A DNA stretch of 64,000 bases, from contig CAIOAN010000007.1 in NCBI GenBank assembly GCA_903855995.1, positions 1 through 64,000 on the forward strand. The letters run 5' to 3'. Both the position numbers and the translations under genes were made by a program. Positions 20,798 through 29,258 of the stretch are shown here, piece after piece. The number at the start of each line of letters is the position of its first letter. Position 1 is the stretch's first letter. Below the pieces are notes generated by a model. It saw nothing but the letters and a program-made list of their open reading frames with translations. It did not search any database and was not told the DNA's origin. The stretch is from an uncultured Opitutia bacterium (GTDB lineage Bacteria; Verrucomicrobiota; Verrucomicrobiia; Opitutales; UBA953).

Positions 20798-21580
20798 TCA
20801 ATTCCCTTCGGCTTTGCGCGGATCGCGGCCCAGCTCTTCCTTATAGCTGTCCAGGATGCCGTTCACGAAGCGCTTGGACTCGTCGGTCGAGAATTCTTTG
20901 GCGATGTCGACGGCCTCGTTGATGCTGACGACCGGGGGGATGTCGGTGCGGCGCATCAGTTCGAAGATGGCGACGCGCAGGATCGCGAGATCGACCCGGG
21001 CGATGCGGGCGAAGGCCCAGTTCTTGGCATACTTGCCGATGACTTCGTCGATGAGGGTGACATCGCGGATCACGCCTTGGATCAGTTCCTCGGCGAAGGA
21101 AAAGTAGTCTCGGGGTTTCTCGCGTTCGGAGAAAAGATCGAACAGCGCGGTGACCATGTCCGCATGGCGCTGTACTTCCCAGGAACAGAGGAACTGCATG
21201 GCCAGGACGCGGTTGTCATGGCGGCGGTTACGCTTCGCGGGGGCGGCGGCCGGATCCGGCACGACCGGTTCGTCGGGGGCGGCGATGCTGATCTCAATGC
21301 CCGTCGGGAGGTTGATGCGGCGCATCACGTCGACGGTCTGCGCCGAGGAGTTGATAATCTCGATGTTGCGACGATGCCCCCGGACCTCGTCTTGGTCGGC
21401 TGAGCGGTAGACCTCGATTTGCGAAGGCAGCGGGAAGGGGCCGGAGATGCGTGCACCGGTGGGCGTCACGCTGGCGACGATATCCGAGGCGCATTGGTCG
21501 ACCATGCGGTAATCGATGCCCTTGATACGGATGCGTATCTTAGCGCGAGCGGAAGGGGAAATGGTAGATTCGGTGTCCAT
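20798..21580 (-). CDS. nusB: S10(NusE)-like domain fused to transcription antitermination factor NusB (260 aa)
   Basis: One continuous ORF. Residues ~14-99 match S10: KIRIRIKGIDYRMVDQCASDIVASVTPTGARISGPFPLP...TVDVMRRINLPTGIEISI; residues ~121-260 match NusB: RVLAMQFLCSWEV...ARIARVDLAILRVAIFELMRRTDIPPVVSINEAVDIAKEFSTDESKRFVNGILD. ATG at 21580 overlaps the ribH TGA. Confidence 0.9.
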   Translation of the reverse strand: MDTESTISPSARAKIRIRIKGIDYRMVDQCASDIVASVTPTGARISGPFPLPSQIEVYRSADQDEVRGHRRNIEIINSSAQTVDVMRRINLPTGIEISIAAPDEPVVPDPAAAPAKRNRRHDNRVLAMQFLCSWEVQRHADMVTALFDLFSEREKPRDYFSFAEELIQGVIRDVTLIDEVIGKYAKNWAFARIARVDLAILRVAIFELMRRTDIPPVVSINEAVDIAKEFSTDESKRFVNGILDSYKEELGRDPRKAEGN

Positions 21581-22116
21581 CAGTTCTGGGCAAAGGGTTC
21601 GGTACCGCCGCGCTTGCGCTCCTCGTCCTCGACTTGGTCGAGGCGCTCTCCGAGCGTGATGCGGTGGCGGGCCATGGTCAGGGCGGCGTGGCCAAATTCG
21701 GTGCCGCGGTCGAGCGCCCCCTGGCAGCGTTCGATCGCCTGTGCCCGGGTGTTGGTGACGATGATGCCGTTGATCACGGCGACTTCGGCGCGCAGGGCGA
21801 CGTCCTGCAGGGCCTTGGCGGTCGAGTGGGCGATGATCTCGTGGTGCGGGGTGTCGCCGGCGATGACGACGCCGAGGCCGATGACGCAATCGTAGTCGCC
21901 CGACATGGCTACCATGTAGGCAGCGTAAGGAATCTCACCCGAGCCCGGGACGTCGATCTGGCGGATATTGTCCTCCGACACGTTGGCGGCGCGGAGGGTC
22001 TTGACTAAGTTCCGACGCAGGTCCTCGACCAGTTCCCCGTTGTAGCCCGCCGCCACGATGGCGAAACGGAGTTCGGCGCCGTCGATGGCGTCAGGGATGG
22101 GCTTGTCTTGGCTCAT
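21580..22116 (-). CDS. ribH: 6,7-dimethyl-8-ribityllumazine synthase
   Basis: VPGSGEIPYAA; GLGVVIAGDTPHHEII; start MSQDKP at 22116. Confidence 0.95.
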   Translation of the reverse strand: MSQDKPIPDAIDGAELRFAIVAAGYNGELVEDLRRNLVKTLRAANVSEDNIRQIDVPGSGEIPYAAYMVAMSGDYDCVIGLGVVIAGDTPHHEIIAHSTAKALQDVALRAEVAVINGIIVTNTRAQAIERCQGALDRGTEFGHAALTMARHRITLGERLDQVEDEERKRGGTEPFAQN

Positions 22117-22185
22117 GGCAGAAGAACGAAGGGCCGATGGAGGGGTTTCCGACCCGACCTGCAAGCGGAAAGAGCAGGACTTGCC

Positions 22186-23262
22186 TCAGAACGGGACCTG
22201 TTCGACGATTTCGAGCCCGTAGCCGCTGAGGCCTACCACTTTGCGCGGGTTGTTCGTGATGAGACGGATGCGGCGCAGGCCGATGTGCGAGAGGATCTGC
22301 GCCCCGATGCCGTAATCGCGCGCATCCATGGAGCCGAGGCGCACGCCATCCTGATCCGCCTGCATGCCGCCGAAAGGTTGAGTGACGTGAACGATGACGC
22401 CGCGGCCGGCCTGGGCGACCGCTTCGAAGCTGGAAGCAAGTGATTCACCGGAGCCGAAGGCGCTGCCGTGGAATAAGTCGCCGAGGAGGTTTTCCCGCTG
22501 CACTCGGACGAGGGTCGGCGATTCATCCGGTTGGCCAAGCGTGAACGCGAGGTGCTGGCGGCCATCGGGTAGAGACCGGTAGACGCGCAGCTGGAATTCT
22601 CCCCACGCTGATTTGAACGGGGTTTCGGCGATGAGTTCAACCAGACGTTCGCGGCGGTGGCGGAATTCGATGAGCTGCGCGATGGAAATCATATGCAACC
22701 CGAACTTCTTCTTAAGTTCGACGAGTTCCGGAAGGCGCGCCATCGAACCGTCTTCGTTCAGGATTTCGCAGATGACGCCGCTGGGGTGCAACCCGGCCAG
22801 CGAAGCGAGGTCGACGGCGGCTTCCGTATGCCCCGCCCGCTGGAGCACGCCACCGGGTCGGGCGAGCAGCGGGAAGATGTGGCCGGGTTGCACGAGTTCC
22901 TCCGGCTTCGCCTGCGGGTCCGCGAGGATCGCGATGGTCTTGGCGCGGTCATAGGCGGAGATGCCGGTGGAGATGCCTTCCGCGGCATCCACGGAAACAG
23001 CGAACGCGGTGCGCTGGGACTCGCGGTTCTCAGGTACCATCTGGGAGATACCCAGCCGACGCAGCTGGTGCTCGACGGTTGGCACGCAGATGAGTCCGCG
23101 CGCATGGCGGATCATCATGTTGACGGTTTCGGGCGTGGCCTTCGCGGCCGCCATCACGAGGTCACCCTCGTTCTCGCGGTTCTCGTCGTCGGTCACGATG
23201 ACGAGCTTCCCGGCGGCGATATCCGCAAGGGCTTCCTCGATGGTGTCGAAGGGCTCGTTCAT
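22186..23262 (-). CDS. DHBP synthase with degenerate GTP cyclohydrolase II-like C-terminal domain (RibBX-like)
   Basis: N-term VTDDENRENEGDLVMAA...MIRHARGLICVP intact RibB; C-term RIRLITNNPRKVVGLSGYGLEIVEQVPF is GCHII-like but has no zinc-binding Cys. Confidence 0.9.
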   Translation of the reverse strand: MNEPFDTIEEALADIAAGKLVIVTDDENRENEGDLVMAAAKATPETVNMMIRHARGLICVPTVEHQLRRLGISQMVPENRESQRTAFAVSVDAAEGISTGISAYDRAKTIAILADPQAKPEELVQPGHIFPLLARPGGVLQRAGHTEAAVDLASLAGLHPSGVICEILNEDGSMARLPELVELKKKFGLHMISIAQLIEFRHRRERLVELIAETPFKSAWGEFQLRVYRSLPDGRQHLAFTLGQPDESPTLVRVQRENLLGDLFHGSAFGSGESLASSFEAVAQAGRGVIVHVTQPFGGMQADQDGVRLGSMDARDYGIGAQILSHIGLRRIRLITNNPRKVVGLSGYGLEIVEQVPF

Positions 23263-23266
23263 AAAA

Positions 23267-23299
23267 GAGGGAGGTTCGAACTTGGTCGTAACCTCCCTC
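23267..23299 (-). promoter_or_regulatory. 10-bp stem hairpin immediately upstream of the RibBX-like start codon
   Basis: gagggaggtt / cgaacttggtcgt / aacctccctc; on the minus strand followed by tttt then ATG. Confidence 0.5.
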
Positions 23300-23349
23300 G
23301 GTGCAAGCGGGGAGATGGGTCCCAGCCTGTAAAATCGCCCGCCGGGCGC

Positions 23350-24090
23350 TTATTTCGTAGCGGCGGCCTTACCTTTGGCCTTTCCCTTGGCGGCTCCGGG
23401 TGCGGCGGGAGCCGGCGCGGCTTTCATGGCTTCGGCAATCTTGACGCTCGCTTCCTTCCAGGTGGCCTTAGGTTCGGCCTTGGCGCTCCAGATACTAAAG
23501 TTACGGAAGGTCGCTGACTGACCGCCGCAGGTGAAGCCGGGGTTGGCTTTCTCAGCCTTGAATAATTCGTTGCTGCCGAAGCCGCTGATTTTGCCGTCAA
23601 TCGTCGCGACCATGGTGTCGCCGACCATCTCGAGCACGACGCTGTGCCAGGAGCCGGCTTCGAACGCCTGCGCCTGATTTAGGAATACGACGGCTTTATC
23701 AGGGCCGTCATGGTCATGGTCGTCTTTCTGGATGCGCAGGGCGGCCGGCGTGATCATCACGCGGGCGACGTGCTCCTTGGCGTCGTTGATGCTGAGGGAG
23801 ATCGACTTGGCGCCGTCGAAGCGGAACTCAAAGGAGGCCACGAAATCCTGGAGCTTCATGGGCACGCGACTGGCGGCACCGTGACTATCGGCCGGCAGTT
23901 CCTCGACGTGGATACCTTCGGGGGTGCGCTCCCATTTGCCTTTCGCGATCTTCCATTCGGCGCCCTTGGTGTCCTTGGTGAGGGCATCATGTAGAATCTC
24001 CTTGTCCGGTTGCGCGAGCAGGGTGGCGGGCGCTTCGGCGGCGCAGAGCGGAGAGACCAGAGCGAGGAGGGCGAGGAGGCGAAGTGACAT
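23350..24090 (-). CDS. Secreted DUF1080/concanavalin-like-fold protein
   Basis: Signal peptide MSLRLLALLALVSPLCAAEA; ...ASFEFRFDGAKSISLSINDAKEHVARVMI...WHSVVLEMVGDTMVATIDG. Confidence 0.55.
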   Translation of the reverse strand: MSLRLLALLALVSPLCAAEAPATLLAQPDKEILHDALTKDTKGAEWKIAKGKWERTPEGIHVEELPADSHGAASRVPMKLQDFVASFEFRFDGAKSISLSINDAKEHVARVMITPAALRIQKDDHDHDGPDKAVVFLNQAQAFEAGSWHSVVLEMVGDTMVATIDGKISGFGSNELFKAEKANPGFTCGGQSATFRNFSIWSAKAEPKATWKEASVKIAEAMKAAPAPAAPGAAKGKAKGKAAATK

Positions 24091-24140
24091 GAGGGTGGGG
24101 TGTTCTAATAGAACAGCGGAAAGCGCCGATGGTTGCGGAT

Positions 24141-26606
24141 TTATTCGTAGGCCAGCTGGGCGGAGGCCTTGGTTGCGGCCGAGGAGACCGTGCGGACCCA
24201 ATAGGCGTTGACCCACGCGGGGAAGGCGTGGGACAGCTTGGCTCCGGGGGGCAGCTTGAAGCTCTGGTAGGCCGCGAAGCGGCCATCGCCGGCGGCATCG
24301 AGCTCGACGGTAATGGTCGTCTCGACCTCGCCATGGTTCTCGAGCGTGAGCGTCTTGTGGTCGTAGCCGGTCATGAGGTAGGGGTCCGAGGGTTGGCCGG
24401 CGACGACGACGCTGTTCTTCCAGGGGCCACCGTGTCCGCGCGGCTTACCGAGCTTCCAGAGATCATCAATCGCACCGACCCACACCGCGGCCTGTCCATC
24501 GTCGGAGCGGATGATGTGACGGTTGTCGGACTTGGCTGCGTCATTGACGCCGGTGAGGACAAGCAGGCCGCGATACGAGCAGAAGTCGTGGGCGGCGACT
24601 GCGCTGGTGGCGATCGGCCGGATGCGCACGGCGCCGCCGGCGTTGAGCGCAGGGAGTTCGTAGAAGGTCCCGTGGGCCTGGAAGAGGTCTCGCTCGGTGA
24701 CGGCCTCGCGTGCCTTGCGCAGGGTGCTCTTTGCCAGCAGTCCGTCGAAGCCCGCGAATTCCGAGCGCGGCAGGCGCCAGTGGGTCTGGCGTTCGACGTA
24801 GATGACGGAGGCATCGTCGGCGGTGACGACGCCCTTCGGAATCTCGGTGTTCTTCAGGTAAAATTCGCGCACCTTGGCGTCGGGATTCTTCACGAGTTTC
24901 ATCTCGGCGTTGAGTTCATAGAAGTCTCCCGGCGTCGTTTCGCCGTCGGTCATCTTCGCGCTCAGTACGCCCAGTGTCCGGGTGTTGCCGCCGCGCGTCA
25001 GCACGAACGCCCCGAGGGAGTCCTTGTCGGCGACGGTGCTTAGGCCTTCGAAAATCGCATCCACCATCGTTCCGCGCGGGTCCGCATTCGCATACTGGAA
25101 CAGGGCGGTACCTTGCGTGAGATCGCGACTGGAGGTCACCCGCACCCACGCGCCTTGCAGGGTCTCGGGGAGTTCGAGCCATGAGCCTGCGTCGCCTGCG
25201 GCGACCTTGGTGACCAGCGCCGCCGTCCAGTTGCCATCCCCGCGAGTATCGACCTCGAGGGTGAAGGTCGTTTCCTTGGCGCCGTCGTGTCCGAGGAAGA
25301 CCGCGCGTTTGGAGAAGCCTGCGAGCAGGAACGCATCCGAAGGTGCGCCGGCCTTGATGGGTTCGTGCACCCAGACGCCGCCGTGACCGAGCGGCGGGCC
25401 GAGTTTATCCGGTGTGTCGAGCGAGGTGAACCAAAGGTTCGACTGCGACTGTCCGGGGGCGCTGAGCGTGCCCTTGATCGGACGTTTATTCAGGAACTCC
25501 GACTTGGCGGCGTCATCGCAGCCGAAGACGAGGCGTTCATTCCAGCGGGCGAAGTCGCCGATGATTTTCAGGTACGTTGAGCGCGGCGCGATGCCTGCGG
25601 AGTGCTTGGCGGAGAAGTCGGCCGGGAAATTCCAGAACATGCCGTGCATGGTCATGAGCATGCGCCCGGGCTCGCCAACTTCGCGAATGCGCGGCCATTC
25701 GGTGTTCCAGCCGTGGGCACCATCATAAGTGTGGCTGGCTTTCGGCAGGCGGTAGCTGGTCCACTTGCCTTCCTCCATGACCATTAGGATGAGCGAGCGG
25801 TAATCCCAGCCGATGGTCCATAGCGGGTCCTTTTCAGGATGGGGGTTGCCGCGGATCCCGCCGGGCCCGGTGACTTCGGTGAATTGGTTGCGACGGATGA
25901 GCGACCAGTTGCCTTCGCCGTTCCAGGAGCCGAGCGCACCACTGACGATCGTGGGGTCGGTGAGGGCTAGGGGGGAGCGCTCGCCATTGTTGGCCAGGAC
26001 CAATTGCCCCTGCCCGGAATAAAGACCCTTGCCGTGGTAGCCGGGCAAGGTGGAGGTGATCGTCGCCGGATTCACCTCGGCGGTCTGGCCAGGCTTGGGC
26101 TTGTTCATGATTTCCTTGATCAGGCCTTTCACGAGGAGCGTGTGGACGTCGACCTCGTAGAGCCCGTCTTCCATCGTGGCGTAGTAGATCTTGTTCGCAG
26201 GGTCCGTCAGGTGGCGGGCGTTACCGGTGAGTCTTCCGGGCATCAGCTGCGGCGGGATCACCCGCACATTACGCCGGGCGTCGATGATGTAGGGCCCGAT
26301 GAACAGCTGATTAGATTCTGCATGGATGAGACGGTTCGCCGGCGTGCCGCCGACGCTTTCCGGCCGCACGATCTGCTGGAGCTCTGGGGTGATTTCATAA
26401 AGTTTATCGCTCGAGCCGTAAGGCAGGTGTGGGCCGTAGGAGATGACCCAAAGCCGGTCCGCCCAAGGCACGACGGCGCCCGTGCCGCATTCGCCCTCGT
26501 TGTTGTGGGTGGCGAGATTCGGATAGATGCCGGACCACTCCTGCGGGGCGGCGCCGGCCGCGGCGGTGAGCAGGCAGAGGACGAGGCGGAGAAGACGCGA
26601 GGGCAT
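24141..26606 (-). CDS. Large secreted protein with internal duplication, unknown function
   Basis: Signal peptide MPSRLLRLVLCLLTAAAGAA; ~821 aa; two related ~100 aa+ segments (GHGGVW...SDAFLLAGF / GHGGPW...SDPYLMTGY). Confidence 0.6.
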   Translation of the reverse strand: MPSRLLRLVLCLLTAAAGAAPQEWSGIYPNLATHNNEGECGTGAVVPWADRLWVISYGPHLPYGSSDKLYEITPELQQIVRPESVGGTPANRLIHAESNQLFIGPYIIDARRNVRVIPPQLMPGRLTGNARHLTDPANKIYYATMEDGLYEVDVHTLLVKGLIKEIMNKPKPGQTAEVNPATITSTLPGYHGKGLYSGQGQLVLANNGERSPLALTDPTIVSGALGSWNGEGNWSLIRRNQFTEVTGPGGIRGNPHPEKDPLWTIGWDYRSLILMVMEEGKWTSYRLPKASHTYDGAHGWNTEWPRIREVGEPGRMLMTMHGMFWNFPADFSAKHSAGIAPRSTYLKIIGDFARWNERLVFGCDDAAKSEFLNKRPIKGTLSAPGQSQSNLWFTSLDTPDKLGPPLGHGGVWVHEPIKAGAPSDAFLLAGFSKRAVFLGHDGAKETTFTLEVDTRGDGNWTAALVTKVAAGDAGSWLELPETLQGAWVRVTSSRDLTQGTALFQYANADPRGTMVDAIFEGLSTVADKDSLGAFVLTRGGNTRTLGVLSAKMTDGETTPGDFYELNAEMKLVKNPDAKVREFYLKNTEIPKGVVTADDASVIYVERQTHWRLPRSEFAGFDGLLAKSTLRKAREAVTERDLFQAHGTFYELPALNAGGAVRIRPIATSAVAAHDFCSYRGLLVLTGVNDAAKSDNRHIIRSDDGQAAVWVGAIDDLWKLGKPRGHGGPWKNSVVVAGQPSDPYLMTGYDHKTLTLENHGEVETTITVELDAAGDGRFAAYQSFKLPPGAKLSHAFPAWVNAYWVRTVSSAATKASAQLAYE

Positions 26607-26651
26607 GGGGGGACTTTTTACCACGGTCGGCCCGTGGCAATAGTAAGAAGA

Positions 26652-28280
26652 TTATTGAAGCAGCCACGCGAAGGCCAGCCACAGGAGCAAAGCCGCGGCC
26701 GGGCCGCCGAGCAGGCGGCGGACCGACTTAGCTTCGGCCTGAAGCAGGAACACCGCCGTCATCAGCGCACCGCCTGCCGGACCCAGCCATGGCCGTGCCA
26801 AGGCGAGGTGGATGTTCATCGACGGGACGAGGGCGCAGACCTCGGCGCCCCAGGTCATCGCATGAAGGCACGCGGCCGCCGCACCGTTGAGCCAGAGGCC
26901 TGGCCAGAGCAGCCAGTCGCTCACGCTGCACGCGGTCGACGCCATGCCGAGGATGAGCGGAATTTCAGAGAGCGGCACGAGCACGAGATTGACGAAGAGC
27001 CCGCCCCAGCTCGCGCTTCCGAATAATCCGAGCGTAAGCGGGGTGCCAGCGAGCGTCGCGGCGCACGAGATGCAGAGTCCGCTGAGAAGGAACTTCCGCA
27101 GCCACCAGCGGAGGCGTTGCGCCGCCGTGCGGCTGCCGACCGGAGTCAGGCGTTCTTCTTCCGACGGCAGTGTGCAGAGCCGCGCGGCCGGCCCCCCGGC
27201 GGTGATGAGTCCGAGCACGGCAATATAACTCAATTGGAACCCGGCGTCCGTGCAGGCCTCGGGGCTGATGAGCAAGGTCGCCGCGCAGGCCAGTGCCAGG
27301 GATTGCAACGCGGGCGTCGAGCGTTCGCCGACTTGCCCGCCCCAGATGAATGCGGCCATAATCCATGCCCGGACAGAGGAAGGTGATGCGCCGGTAATCT
27401 CCACGTAAATCCAGAGCAGGCCCAAGACGGCGATACCCGCAGGGATCGCGGGGAGTCGCAAGCGCTTCGCGACCCACAAGAGCGCCGCCGTCATACCCGC
27501 GATATGTAATCCGCTGATGGCAAAAAGGTGGAGGGTACCCGTGGTCATGAACGCCGCCTTGGCCTCGGCGGGCAGAAGTGAGGTGCGCCCGAGCATGGTT
27601 GCGGCAAGCAACGCGCCGCCCTCCTCATCCTTCCACGGCAATCTCCGGAGCCATTGTTCGAGCCGCGTCTCCTGTGTCTGACACCATGTGCTGAAACGCG
27701 TGGGTGGGGCGAGTACGCCGAGGTTGCGTCCGCCACTGAGCCGTAAGGTCGCGCCTTGGCTGGCGACCCAAGCGTCAAACCCCTGCGGGTTGATCGGCAA
27801 TGCTTCGATGTGTCCGGCGATCATGAGTTCCGCACCGTCCGCTGGGCAGGCTCCGTGGACGGAGAGGGCCACCCGCCGGCGAAAAAGCCCGCCGTCGCGG
27901 TCGGTGATCACGCCGAGTCCGGTCCAGCCCTCGCCGGTTTTCCGCGGCGCGGCGTGTTCGACAAGGACAGGGAGCTCTGCGAAATTGCGATGCAGCGGCG
28001 GACGGTTTTGCGGCGGCATCTTCAATTGATGCCAAGCCGCCCCGAAAAGAATTCCCGCGAGGGCGATGGCGATGAGGCAGATCCGTTCGTGGCGGGAAGT
28101 CAGCCAGGCGGCAAGTGCCGCACCCGCACCGACCAGGAGGCACGGCCCGGGGGAGACCGACCAGCCCGCGTCGAGCGAACAGCCCATCAGGAGAGGCAAG
28201 GCCAGCCAAAGCGCTGGGGTGTGCCCGAACCGGGAGGGGGTCAGTGAGGAATCTTGATCCAGGGGGTCGGGCCGTGCCAT
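26652..28280 (-). CDS. ComEC/Rec2 family competence protein, lacking the C-terminal MBL domain
   Basis: DUF4131-like N-term and competence-domain core: FMTTGTLHLFAISGLHIAGMTAALLWVAKRL, ASPSSVRAWIMA; ends after the last TM. Start uncertain (28280 assumed). Confidence 0.85.
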   Translation of the reverse strand: MARPDPLDQDSSLTPSRFGHTPALWLALPLLMGCSLDAGWSVSPGPCLLVGAGAALAAWLTSRHERICLIAIALAGILFGAAWHQLKMPPQNRPPLHRNFAELPVLVEHAAPRKTGEGWTGLGVITDRDGGLFRRRVALSVHGACPADGAELMIAGHIEALPINPQGFDAWVASQGATLRLSGGRNLGVLAPPTRFSTWCQTQETRLEQWLRRLPWKDEEGGALLAATMLGRTSLLPAEAKAAFMTTGTLHLFAISGLHIAGMTAALLWVAKRLRLPAIPAGIAVLGLLWIYVEITGASPSSVRAWIMAAFIWGGQVGERSTPALQSLALACAATLLISPEACTDAGFQLSYIAVLGLITAGGPAARLCTLPSEEERLTPVGSRTAAQRLRWWLRKFLLSGLCISCAATLAGTPLTLGLFGSASWGGLFVNLVLVPLSEIPLILGMASTACSVSDWLLWPGLWLNGAAAACLHAMTWGAEVCALVPSMNIHLALARPWLGPAGGALMTAVFLLQAEAKSVRRLLGGPAAALLLWLAFAWLLQ

Positions 28281-28780
28281 GTGCGGAGGCCTTCGCCTCC
28301 GATGGACAAGGCGCCGACTTCCCGAATGAGCGAACTCCAGGCCGGCTGACTGGCGAGGGTGGGGTCTTGAAGGAGATTCCTTAGGGGAATCACGACGAAG
28401 CCCCGGGAGGACCACCTAGGATGGGGTAGGGTGACCGTCGCGCTATCCCATTTTCCCCCTTCATAGAAGAGCAGGTCTATATCGATAGTCCGCGGGCCGT
28501 TACGGTTTTCGGTCCGCTGCCGGCCGAGCTCGCGCTCAATCTTCAAGGTTTCAGTCAATAGTTCGTCAGGTTTTAAACTGCAAACTATTGATATACAGAT
28601 GTTTAAGAAGTTAGGTTGGTCACTGTAGCCAACTGGATCCGAATCAACAGCCAGCGAGATGGCTAAGACCCGGGTCGCGGGAATTTGGCCGATGAGACGG
28701 ATGGCCAGGGCCAGGTTTTCCGCCCGTTGGCCGAGATTGCTCCCCAGTCCTAAAATGAACTGGTGGGCCGAGGCGTTCAC
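28241..28780 (-). CDS. folK: 2-amino-4-hydroxy-6-hydroxymethyldihydropteridine diphosphokinase
   Basis: LGSNLGQRAENL; FLNICISIV; RTENRNGPRTIDIDLLFYEG; LPHPRWSSRGFVVIPL. Confidence 0.93.
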   Translation of the reverse strand: MNASAHQFILGLGSNLGQRAENLALAIRLIGQIPATRVLAISLAVDSDPVGYSDQPNFLNICISIVCSLKPDELLTETLKIERELGRQRTENRNGPRTIDIDLLFYEGGKWDSATVTLPHPRWSSRGFVVIPLRNLLQDPTLASQPAWSSLIREVGALSIGGEGLRTWHGPTPWIKIPH

Positions 28781-29199
28781 GCCCGCTCGCGCCGGATTTT
28801 TACCGAAATGGCGTCGAATTCCGCAGCCACGGGGGCGAACGGCTTGGTGACCTCGACCGTGACGGCTTTAACGACCCCAAAAGTGCCCAGAATCCGCGCC
28901 GCAATCTGTTGGGCGAGGGTCTCGATCAAGTACACGGGTTTTCCAGTGAGCTGCCCTTCGACAGTGCGGATGACTTCGGCGTAATCGACGGTCAGTTTGA
29001 GGTCGTCGCCGGCCGCCGCGGGGCGGGTGTCGACCTCCATGTCGACGGAGACGGTGAAACGCTGGCCGAGGCGTTTTTCCTCGGGCAGGGCGCCGTGGTG
29101 TCCGAACGACTTGATACCGGCTATCCTGATGATGTCCACGCCCCGATGAATGCCCGCCCGCACCGCCCCTGCAAGCGCCTTCCCTTCGACCTCCCGCAA
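28777..29199 (-). CDS. folB: Dihydroneopterin aldolase
   Basis: [36 protein letters not shown]; overlaps folK start; exact start uncertain. Confidence 0.88.
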   Translation of the reverse strand: MREVEGKALAGAVRAGIHRGVDIIRIAGIKSFGHHGALPEEKRLGQRFTVSVDMEVDTRPAAAGDDLKLTVDYAEVIRTVEGQLTGKPVYLIETLAQQIAARILGTFGVVKAVTVEVTKPFAPVAAEFDAISVKIRRERA

Positions 29200-29258
29200 T
29201 TGTTAGAAGTCCCCACTTGACCACCCTTCCAAGGGTCGCTGACAGTCCGCGGAACACT

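Noticed and set aside
21580-21889. N-terminal 103 residues of the 363-aa ORF containing NusB (Arg/His/Pro-rich)
   Set aside because: Same strand but a different frame within ribH; low-complexity out-of-frame translation. The coupled ATG at 21580 is the sensible start.
23263-23349. FMN riboswitch upstream of the RibBX-like gene
   Set aside because: The 87-bp gap is too short and lacks the RFN core; only a simple hairpin is seen
28556-28610. AT-rich stretch with caatagtt...aactattg inverted repeat
   Set aside because: Lies inside the folK coding frame, which reads through with conserved residues; likely codon usage chance
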